Part shown: piece after piece, positions 23,560 through 32,389 of the stretch
Layout: each line of letters begins with the position of its first letter
Position numbering within the stretch: the first letter of the stretch is position 1
From: Gracilaria domingensis
Taxonomy: Eukaryota > Rhodophyta > Florideophyceae > Gracilariales > Gracilariaceae
Length of the DNA: 64,000 nt
Reading direction: 5' to 3'
NCBI GenBank assembly: GCA_022539475.1
Contig: VCMS01000134.1
Coordinates: 1 to 64,000, forward strand
Translations under genes and position numbers: made by a program
Notes under the pieces: model-generated
What the model saw: only the letters and a program-made list of their open reading frames with translations
The model's database searches: none
Told to the model about the DNA's origin: nothing

Positions 23560-25830
23560 TCACAACTTCGGCTCGTAGAAGAACAACGTCATCCCTGACT
23601 GGGACAACGAGATCGCCTTCATGCCCTCCATCCGATGGAGAACCTTCAGAGTCGTCGTCGTCTGCGCTTTCCTCCGATTCGTCACCGTTCTCAAATTCTC
23701 TATTTGCTTCCCCAGGGGCGTGAGGAGTAGTAATAGCAGGTTCTGGTTCAACATCATCCACGCGCAATTGCCTAATGCCTCCCTCCAAATCCTGAGGATC
23801 AGCAGGGGAGGGGCTTTCCTGATCGAGACTCGTAGCACCAATATTCTCCAGTTCGTTCGCGGATTCCTCTTCGGGCGGTTGTAAGGAGTTTGTTCTTCAT
23901 TCATAGTATTCAAAGCATATACTGACGTGTCAACTTTGCCCTTCGAGAAAGCAATCGCGTATCCTTCGTCGTCGCTCCCTGAACTCTCAGAGAAGAATGA
24001 CTCTGAAGCGGAAGTGAAATCCTCACTGTCGGTGTGTTCATCCTCTTCGTCGAACACTACACCAGGGCGATGGTAATCGAGAGGCAAAACAACAGATGCG
24101 CCGTCAAATTGCAAAGAAACTGGCTGAGTACCCAGGTCCAAGCAGGCTTGGAGTGACTCAAGAGCAGGACAGCCAACAATAACATTGAAGGGAGGCTTCT
24201 CAACGACCAGGAAATCACACAGGACACGGAGAGAACCAAACTCGAAGGGAACATCGTGCAGGCTTCCGCGAACTAAAGATTTGGTTCCGTCGGCAACGAC
24301 AATCCTCCTACTCGACGGTTTCATCTCCAACGATAACCGGTTGCATAACGCAAAAGACATAAGATTAGGGATAGCACCAGAGTCCAGCAGGGCCTGGGAA
24401 CTAGTGCCATAGACAGTAACATTCACCACTTTGAGAGTCTGAGGCAGTGAATGAGTATGAGAATAACTGACACGCCTTGACGAAAGACCTCCGGAAAGAA
24501 TGCGCCGAATGTCTTTCTTGGCCTCGTCCGCATCACCGCGTACTAGTTGACCAAAAGTGATGCCAGAAGGGGCTCTCGCCAATTCTTCGTAAATGTTATA
24601 TTTCCCAACGTGTTCTTGGATCTTCACTCTCCGGGACTTCCCTTTAGACTTCTTCGCAGTGCCCTTTCTGGTCCTTGTCGACTTCTTGGGAGGGTTTTTG
24701 GCTTGCTGAGAGGCAGTCCTGGTAGTATGGGAGTCGGGAAACATTACAGGAGAAATCCCTGAGAGAGGGCCAGTTCGCGGTTGCTTGGGCAGAGGCTCCC
24801 CTTCCGCGTCTCTTTTTGCGGTAGTAACGGGATCTTCATCATCTGAAAAGTCAGCAATCACAACTGAGACTTGGTTCCCACCTGTGTTCTGGGAACCTCG
24901 TTTCTCACTCGGGAACTTCTCTTTCTCTGGTTCGGACTTCACATCTTCAAATGAAACTTTTCGGACAACATCGGTGTTATTCTTTCTCCAGCACGTAGCT
25001 GTAGAGTGACCTAACTTGCCACAATTACCACATCGTGTGCTTCGATGTGGATTAAGCTCACAACGTGCCGCAAAGTGACTGGGTTGGCTGCAATACGAAC
25101 AAATTTTTTCCGTATCCTGACGTCCGGTGGCAGTCGCAGCACTCTGAGTCTTCTTCACTACAAGGTGCAACTGTGCCATCTGGTCAGCCAAGTGATCCAC
25201 TTTCGACTCCAGCGGACTTGTACGAGCAGGTTCCTTAGCACGTTGAAGAATATGCTTCGCCGGTGGGAAAGTGTTGAGGGTACCATACGACCCGAGAGCT
25301 TTCTTCCCGCCAACAAAGTCCTTGACGAGGGCATTCAAGGATTCATAGTCATCTGCTCCACGGAATACGAAAAACTGCGCAAGATCTGCAAACTCCATGA
25401 CAGCGTTTCGTAGTAACCCGAACTTAGCTTTCGAGTTAAAACCTGCCTGATCGAAGAAACAGTCCATCTTCTTCAGGGACCCCAGCAGATCGACGTAATC
25501 TAAACGTGCCGAAACTGCCCGACGAATCCTCTCCGCCGGTTCCTCGATTGCACCGAAACGTTCGACCAAAGCGAGCTTCACCTTCTGATATTCCTTCGCT
25601 TCAGTCGAAAGAGAGCCATCAACAGCATAGCTGTCATAGCAGAAGTCAAACGCTTCAGCCTCAAGATAGCCGAGCAACTTCATAGCCCGAACACTATCCT
25701 CTTCGTTGGGGGTAGCGAAATTCTCAAAGTAAAACAGAAACTTCCTTACGTCGACGGCAGAACCATCGAAGGAAACCACACCAGAATCAGGAGAACCAGA
25801 CCCTCCTCGAGAGTACCATGTGGACGCCAT
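23560..25830 (-). CDS. gag: gag-protease of element 2, starting inside the LTR
   Basis: Taken from the ATG at 25830, which lies within the last 12 bases of the 5' LTR in a good context (AAAAATGGCG); the frame then runs through the primer binding site. The N-terminal half is a helical gag-like region (VRKFLFYFENFATPNEED). Two CCHC knuckles follow, CSYCSQPSHFAARC and CGNCGKLGHSTATC, then a basic stretch (KKSTRTRKGTAKKSKGKSRR). An aspartic protease carries ALLDSGAIPNLMS, and VIVGCPALE may be its C-terminal part. Gag and protease share one frame, so one product may be processed. Confidence 0.85.
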   Translation of the reverse strand: MASTWYSRGGSGSPDSGVVSFDGSAVDVRKFLFYFENFATPNEEDSVRAMKLLGYLEAEAFDFCYDSYAVDGSLSTEAKEYQKVKLALVERFGAIEEPAERIRRAVSARLDYVDLLGSLKKMDCFFDQAGFNSKAKFGLLRNAVMEFADLAQFFVFRGADDYESLNALVKDFVGGKKALGSYGTLNTFPPAKHILQRAKEPARTSPLESKVDHLADQMAQLHLVVKKTQSAATATGRQDTEKICSYCSQPSHFAARCELNPHRSTRCGNCGKLGHSTATCWRKNNTDVVRKVSFEDVKSEPEKEKFPSEKRGSQNTGGNQVSVVIADFSDDEDPVTTAKRDAEGEPLPKQPRTGPLSGISPVMFPDSHTTRTASQQAKNPPKKSTRTRKGTAKKSKGKSRRVKIQEHVGKYNIYEELARAPSGITFGQLVRGDADEAKKDIRRILSGGLSSRRVSYSHTHSLPQTLKVVNVTVYGTSSQALLDSGAIPNLMSFALCNRLSLEMKPSSRRIVVADGTKSLVRGSLHDVPFEFGSLRVLCDFLVVEKPPFNVIVGCPALESLQACLDLGTQPVSLQFDGASVVLPLDYHRPGVVFDEEDEHTDSEDFTSASESFFSESSGSDDEGYAIAFSKGKVDTSVYALNTMNEEQTPYNRPKRNPRTNWRILVLRVSIRKAPPLLILRIWREALGNCAWMMLNQNLLLLLLTPLGKQIENLRTVTNRRKAQTTTTLKVLHRMEGMKAISLSQSGMTLFFYEPKL
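25801..25818 (-). other. Primer binding site of element 2
   Basis: On the minus strand TGGTACTCTCGAGGAGGG follows the LTR end CCACA directly. The first 12 bases, TGGTACTCTCGA, also occur inside the LTR (around 25889-25900 on the plus strand). Confidence 0.65.
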
Positions 25831-27017
25831 TTTTGGGGGAAACAGCGCGGGTGGTGACAAACCCAAGGAGAGCGACACAATAAATGCTCGAGAGTACCAG
25901 CCTAAAAGGGGCGACAAGGTAACGTAGCTCAGACGCCTGCAGGAGCAGACAAGATAACCCCAGGATAGTAGAAACTCTCCGCTAACAGGAAGCGGGGAGA
26001 GTAATTAAACGAGGATATGGCTCGGCACCTGATGCCGATTGCCAACACAACAACAGAACGCGCGGCCAACACACCAAAACACCAAGGCTGTCCGCGGAAC
26101 AATAGAAGGGGCAGGGCTAAAGCGTTCGATCCTGTCGTCGATACCACCATAAACCTAACAACCAGGCGAGGTGGCGACAGGAATGGAACCAGTGCAATTC
26201 GTAACACTGCCCACGTCCGTCCGAGAGAACGGGGATGTAGATATGATCGCAATGTGCGGACGAGCCCAATGGAGAGCAGCACAAGGCGACTGTGTAGGGA
26301 ACGGCGGGAGACCGGGCCGCCGGGAATAAGGAAATGTAGGGGGAAAGGTTGGTGGCAGGGAGGCGCAGACTGCGCTGAGGGGAGATGGGATTGCCAAAGG
26401 AAAGAAGGTTGGTGACGACGGAAAGGGAGGAAGAAAGGCGAGAGAGGCAAGGATGGGGGGGATCGTCGAGGGGGAAAGTGGTCTGCCCCCGTTGAGTTGG
26501 CGACGAACGCCCGAACTCGGTGGTTTATATCTACAATTCTTGTGGTTCGTATACCCTAAGTTGTAACTTGCTCACCCTCTAGTCGTAAATACCCTAGTGC
26601 TGCTCACCATCCATAGCATGTAGTGATGTCAACTTACGACCCTCTATTATATAGGTCGATAGTTGGCCGTTGGTGATCTGGTGCTCCAGTCATGGGGGGG
26701 TGTCTTGGGCATTGACACATTGGGGTGTTAATTTGTTCATCCGTGCTACCGAATGCCATCTCAAGGTCCGAGTGTGTCGCCAGGCGCAGCGTGCGAGTAG
26801 CGTCACGGCAGACAGCGGGCGAGCAATGGATTTGCACGGGCAGCACGCGACGCGCAGTGGAGGCGCGCGACACCCGCTAAGGTCATGATGCGGGGCGCCC
26901 AAACGCGACGGCGGCGACGATTCTTCTTGCGGCGGCGCGGCGACGACGGCGCTTCTCCCTGCGGCGGCGGCGACTCTTCTTCTTGCAACGGCGCAGTGGC
27001 GGCGACGCTTCTTCATG

Positions 27018-27089
27018 CGCGCCGCCGAAGGGAGAAGCGTCGCTGCCGTCATGCATGACGGCAGCGACGCTTCTCCCTTCGGCGGCGCG
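27018..27089. repeat. 72-bp perfect palindrome in the 5' LTR of element 2
   Basis: Two 36-base arms meet without a spacer at ATG|CAT (27053/27054). The outer ends read CGCGCCGCCGAAGGG and CCCTTCGGCGGCGCG. The other LTR has only the right arm sequence, so the left arm is a newly made inverted duplication. Confidence 0.85.
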
Positions 27090-27200
27090 GCGGAGGCGAC
27101 GCTTCTGCCTGCCCCGGCGCTGCGGCGGTGGCGCTTCTTCATGCGGCGGCGCAGCCGCAATTTGCGCGTCCGTCGCGCCCCGGCGACGCGACGCGGGCAA

Positions 27201-27523
27201 GATCCAGCTTCCGCGCCGTCGCGCCTCGGCGGCGCGACGCGCGCAAAGTCCAGCTTCCGCGCCGTCGCGCCTCGGCGGCGCGACGCGCGCAACGTCTAGT
27301 TTCCGAGCCGTCGCACGTTGGCAGCGCAACGCGCGCAACGTGAAGCTTCCGCGCTATCGCGCCTCGGCGGCGCGACGCGCGCAACGTCCAGCTTCCGCGC
27401 CATCGCGCCTCAGCAGCGCGACGCGCGCAACGTTTAGCTTCCGCGCCGTCGCCATTCGGTGGCGCGACGCGCGCAACGTCCAGCGTCCGCGCTGTCGCGC
27501 CTCGCAGGCGCGATGCGCGCAAC
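27201..27523 (+). repeat. 46-bp GC-rich minisatellite, seven units
   Basis: Seven head-to-tail units of about 46 bp with consensus beginning GTCCAGCTTCCGCGCCGTCG and ending GACGCGCGCAAC; boundaries fall near 27248, 27294, 27340, 27386, 27432 and 27478. Only two units are present at the matching place in the other LTR (18457-18548). Confidence 0.85.
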
Positions 27524-27698
27524 TTGAAGCTATGAAGGAGGAGGGGGAAAGTGCAGCTTCCACGCTGCACGTTTTTAATCTCCCTGGCGAGATATGGGAA
27601 AAGTCCTGGCGGGGGTGTGCTGGGAAGTTTCAGGACAAAACAATTCTTTCGGGGGTGTCCCAAGGACGGCGGATCACTCCTTAAGAAACGCCACCACA

Positions 27699-28534
27699 TT
27701 TTGGAGGCCGCAGGCGCAGGTCCGTCCCGTAGTGCGTATTTTGCGCGCTTACGCCATTTGATGGCGTCTGTAATTACGAACTACTACGTGTGTCGTTCAA
27801 GTTTGGTTGCATTAAGCTTCTGTTGCCTGATAGACAAGAACAGCTCTGTGTTTCCTCGTTTGTCACGGGGTATTTATGTCCGCACGTCACGCAGGTCTGT
27901 CCAGTTCTCGGACCGTCTCCCCACTTGGAGAACAAATAGATGATCTGTGATGAGAGATGCATTTGAGCAGTTGAATCCAGATCAAGATCGAGTTGACTAT
28001 GCGCCAGTTCTTGATTCAACACTGTCAGATGCCCGCGCCGACAAGAGCGGCAACGGGTCTGTAGGTACATCTGATGCGGATTTTGCTGGAGACAAACAAG
28101 ACAGAAAGTCTACGAGTGGTTTCGTGTTTACTTATGGTGGAGGCCCCATTTCGTGGAGATGCAAGAAGAAAACGGTGGCTGAGCAATCCACCTTAGAGGC
28201 GGAATATGTGGCGATGTCGTTTGCAGTTCGAGAGGGAGCGTGGCTACGAAGACTATTCAACGAACAACTCGAACGGAGGGACCCTCCGGTGGATATCTTT
28301 GGCGACAATCAAGGCATGATCACCCAGAGCAATGATGAGATTCTGAATGAACAAACCAAGCATATTGGTGTCAAGTACCATCTGGTCAGACATGCTGTTC
28401 TACGAGGACTGGTTCGAGTTAGGTATCGTCCTGGTTGCAAGTTAGCAGCAGACTTGTTCACGAAGGCACACATGGCAATCAAGAACAAGTCATTGTTTGC
28501 AATATTTGGTTTGAGATTACGGGGACGAAGTTAG
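27699..28534 (+). pseudogene. Ty1/copia pol 3' remnant (RNase H)
   Basis: Continuation of the repeat interrupted by element 2. From about 28060 the reading shows a copia-type RNase H: TSDADFAGDKQDRKSTSGFV, then KKTVAEQSTLEAEYVAMS, DNQGMITQSN, HIGVKYHLVRHAV and the C-terminal DLFTKA motif. These are hallmarks of Ty1/copia pol ends. No copia integrase or RT core is found on either side, so this is a fragment. 27750-28060 is shared with the minus-strand copy at 41.4-41.8 kb. Confidence 0.85.
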
Positions 28535-28551
28535 ATTGAAACGAGAGGGAG

Positions 28552-28814
28552 TGTTGCGAGATAAAAACGGATCGGTCTGTCCTTCCGACGTGGCGCCGCA
28601 GAGTTGTTCAAGTAAGCAACTCGAACGACCTGTGCGAACCACTGTGGGCGACAGATCATCATGATACGTTGTGCGCACAGAAAAAGCGTTCCAAAACGTT
28701 CGACACGGCAAAGCTCCAAACATCAATTTGGAGCTAGGACAGTCACAAGAATACAAACATTTAGAGTATTCTGTGACTGTTCTAGACTAGACTCGAGCAC
28801 TACAAGTAGTCTAC
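28552..28814 (+). repeat. Probable 3' LTR of the copia remnant
   Basis: Just after the RNase H stop is a purine tract (ACGAGAGGGAG) and then TGTTGCGAGATAAAAACGG, the usual start of a copia LTR. The end is placed at TAGTCTACA by the CA rule only. No second LTR copy is in the window to confirm it. Confidence 0.5.
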
Positions 28815-28873
28815 AAACTGAGTAAAGATCTAGAGAACGGGGTAGCCCTCCTCCAAGGCGTAATTTGATAAGT

Positions 28874-29437
28874 GGCGCAATTTGATACGTTTAGAGCTCC
28901 AAAAATGTTCTTCACAGTGCGTAGATGTAACAGTTCAACGAAAAAGTTGGAAGTCTAGGACACGTGTACATAAATGGTTCCAAAATCTAAAGGTTTGTAC
29001 CTACTTTGGGGCCCTGGTAGAACACTAGATTTGGCATACCAAAAATTGGATATTTGATACCTACTGTGAAGAGGTATGTGAACACTTCTGATCAGAAAAC
29101 GTTTGCCGGTGAAGTTTGATAATACTGAAGAGTATACTAACTTTTCGATTGCTCATGTCATGTTCTTGTGTTGAATAACGTAAAACTACAACTAAAGCTC
29201 ATGAATCAAGTGTAATAGATTTGTAAGAAACAAAAGAGTTAGTATTGGTGCTTTGTTTTTATCTCGTCTCAATTTCTACAATAGTAAACCTTATTACCTA
29301 GAAAAGCATTTTCTGAGCCTGGCAATGACTAATAGACAACTTTTTGCTTGAGATAGCAGTAAAAAGAACATTAGACTAGTCACTACTCTGAAGGTACATT
29401 TAGTGTTGTTAGTGCCCGAAACGTATCAAATTGAGCC
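28874..29437. repeat. Possible MITE with ~19-bp inverted ends
   Basis: Left end GGCGCAATTTGATACGTTT and the reverse complement of the right end GGCTCAATTTGATACGTTT differ by one base. The 560 bp between is AT-rich with no coding signal. I see no clear target duplication. Confidence 0.4.
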
Positions 29438-31884
29438 GGCCATGCTTTTCTGGCATATGAAGCACGCGCCATTTTACTCAAAAAATTATCTTTCATTATA
29501 CCGTGCACTATCCGTTCCAAATTGCGCCGGTGAGAAGGTTAGCTCTCCAACGTTGTTGAACCCCAGTCCACTATCTTACAACCTCCACTGCAGGTTGCGT
29601 CCCAAAAGCTGGGAGGCTTTTACAGCTGCCCCTTGCGAATTTGGCCGAGTGCCAAGTTAGCAAGAACAAGAACCATTTGACAACGTAGCTGTTGTATGAT
29701 TACTCACGCAACAGACTATACAAGCCACAGTTTCTGACAACAGATATATATGGAGCATTTTGATATGCTTCACGTTAGGGTAGCGTGTAGGTTCACAGCG
29801 CAGATCATACAGTACGCATCTGCGCAGTAAACGCGCCAGCGATGCTGTTGTTTTGTCAACAATCCCAATCTCTCCGTTCAATGCTATTGAAACTAAACGA
29901 TGAATTCGTAGTCAACGCCAGGGTTGGGCTGGGTGGGAAAAGAGTAGTAAGACAGAAACTGCAAAAGGAGGGTGAGAAATACACTGCTTGCAATGCAGAC
30001 AACTGACAGAGATAGACTGTGTTACCGATTGCAAGACTGTCTATGGCACACCGTTCCACTCCGAAGACCAAACTAGTGAGAACCAAAGTCAGCAGCAATC
30101 ATCATCAGCTTGAGCAGCGCGATGCTCGCCAAGCTGTTTCAAGCCCATGTGATCTCGCCGTGATCTCCAGTGTCACCCAGGATTTGACTCCTCAAACGTA
30201 ATGTCCTCAGAAAGTCTGCCACCCTCGCAAATCAAGTTTCAATGGTTCATCACTTCGCTTCAAGATCTGCATGTCATGATAGCCGCATCCAACAATGATC
30301 GCCACAAATTCCTTCTTCTGTTAGCAGTTCACCCTAAGCCAACTCATGACGTGTGCGCTTGCCCTTGCGCTTGCATATGCATCTCGCTACCACTGGCTCC
30401 AATGAGAGTTTTGAGAAGCAATCTTCTCAAAAAAAAGTCGCAAAGCTCTTATAGTTCTTAATTTTTCCCCAACGTAAAGGCCTTACTTCAAGCCGGAGTA
30501 CTCAATTTCAATGAAAGAATCCAATGAACAAGTAAACTTAAAAGGCAATACGAAACCGTATTAAGACATTAAAAAAAAAAAGAAATGTTATTTGTTCCAA
30601 AGTTTTGAATTATTGTTATAGTTAATTACAAAAAGCAGAATTCCGTCTCCGCTGCGGAGATAGAATCCTTATGAGTTCAGGAAGCCACAGAACATTTTTA
30701 ATATACAAGCCCTTTTTACATTCATTTTAAAGAATTTTGCACGCTTTAAGCACACATATTTGCTTTAAAATTAGATTTGACTCAAAAGACACAAGGTCTT
30801 TCTGTAGAACGAGGGTTTAAAAATTTTTGTTTGGTTTAAACATTCAATTTAAGAAACATTAAATTTATACTGATACTAAGCGACATATTTTTTACATAAG
30901 AAGAAATAACCAATGTGATTAATGCAGTATACGAGCCATGCACTTCTAAAGCGCATGTAAGTCTTTTCGTCAAGCGCTGTTACAAAGATAGATTTCTACG
31001 AGTTTTTAGAACGTTTTCAAATACTTACCGTTTTTCTCTGATGTTTACTCTTTTATATGATAAGCCGTTTTGAAAGTGTTTTAAACTGCCAATTGTAGAG
31101 ACACATTACTAGTACATTCATTGAGTGAATTTGGTTTTGACTTGTTCTTCACCTTTAGATGTAATGGATACGATGCATTTTTTTCACTCAATTTTAATTT
31201 GCTGGAGAAATGCTGATCCAAATGAGGGTGTGTCTCCAAAATCAAACAAAAATGCGCCGTGTGACACCACGCATTTTTTTAAAAAATAATATATCAATTT
31301 GAGTATGTTATTGAAAAAATTGGATGCTTTCTATATATAAGCGGGAAGGTTTTGCTCATGCTCCAAAAATCTTGGACATCACCAGAAACATAGTTTTAGC
31401 TTCTGTATTGAAAGAATTTGCTCTAAGTAGCTCTAAATATTGATCTAATTTCTAGTTTCCCAGTGTGTAAGAGCAAAGCTCTAAGAGCTTTGCGATAAAC
31501 TACCATACGATTGGACCATATTTTACACGACAGCTTTGAAAGCCACGTGTGGGAGAAACAGTTTCTCCTTGTGTTGTGTTGCTCTTCGCTTGCACGTGTA
31601 TATACAGAGAGTATTTCCGTTATAGTGCACCCTTAGAAGAGTGCATTAGCGATATGGTGCACCCTTCACTGACCCTCCACAAAACAGTATACGTGTACAC
31701 GTACAACACAGGGCCAGTGCGATTGTCCCCTAAATTGAAGGCCATATCCTCTCAAACAGTTGAGATTTTTCAAGATCTGCTCATCGATCTTAAGACATGC
31801 TATCCAAAACAGAGTGGCACTCTCGCGGAGTAAACGCATTCAAATTATACAGGACGTCTCAATGGAATAAACGTTCAACAGTGC
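29438..31884. other. AT-rich stretch without a supported gene
   Basis: Low GC, frequent homopolymer runs, only short frames with no domains. 31213-31286 contains GTGTCTCCAAAA and ATGCGCCGTGTGACAC, which recur inverted near 63.67-63.71 kb, so at least one short dispersed repeat is present. Confidence 0.5.
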
Positions 31885-32175
31885 ATGTTGAGGTACGGGA
31901 TAAGCAGGCGCACAGCCTACAATAGTGTAAGTGGTGTGATTGGGTCTCTGTTCAAAGATGTTGACATTTTCGCGCAGCAATCAGGACGGAATACTGTCTG
32001 TAGTTTGTTGAAGCTCGCGAAGCGTGGTGCGCTAAACGTCCACCGCGAGGAAGTTTTCAAGCATCAGCGTCAGACGCTGTGTCGAAAACCTTCAATTAGA
32101 CTTTGTTTTTCCTTTAGAATGCACTACCCTTATAGTGCACTTAGATCCTCTCTTACACGAGGGTGCACTGTATAG
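31885..32175 (+). other. Short ORF with HTH-like N-terminus, uncertain
   Basis: A 96-codon frame whose first codon is TTG or needs an upstream start. The peptide LRYGISRRTAYNSVSGVIG could be a helix-turn-helix like those at transposase N-termini, but it is too short to assign. It ends close to a small inverted pair (CTTATAGTGCAC ... GTGCACTGTATAGG, 32129-32176). Confidence 0.2.
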
Positions 32176-32314
32176 GGGGGTCCACTGTACCATCGTTGTC
32201 GTAAAAGCTTCATGTAAGTTGCCGCGTGTGCCAACAGCGACAGCGAGCGGGGCGCTTGCGAGAGGGAGCTTGCGCACGCACCCTGGCGGCGCTCGTCGGG
32301 ACGGCGGGGGGCGG

Positions 32315-32324
32315 TATATAAAAG
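32315..32324 (+). promoter_or_regulatory. TATA box of ankyrin gene 1
   Basis: TATATAAAAG, 66 bp before the chosen ATG, in a GC-rich setting. A near-identical promoter copy (TATATGAAAG at 36749) precedes the truncated paralogue, which supports its being a real promoter. Confidence 0.7.
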
Positions 32325-32389
32325 GTGCTACAGAGCCTGCGACTGCGGCGAATGTGACACGGATATGCGCGTCTCGCGCGGCTGCGAGG

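Larger units (their letters stand above)
17104..27698 (-). mobile_element. Ty3/gypsy LTR retrotransposon 2 with extra duplicated-domain ORF
   Basis: Minus-strand element bounded by direct LTRs (25819-27698 upstream, 17104-18723 downstream) with TG...CA ends and the duplication TTTTG (17099-17103 and 27699-27703). Order along the minus strand is gag-protease, then RT, RNase H and integrase, then an additional open frame, then a polypurine tract and the 3' LTR. Outside their repeat arrays the LTRs differ at only about ten positions, so it is young. It is largely whole, with about two or three breaks or frame changes, some of which may be the family's normal recoding. It inserted into an older copia-related repeat. 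Confidence 0.93.
25819..27698 (-). repeat. 5' LTR of element 2
   Basis: 1880-bp LTR, 260 bp longer than its partner because of extra 46-bp GC-rich units and an inverted duplication. It also contains the start codon of gag. Confidence 0.9.
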
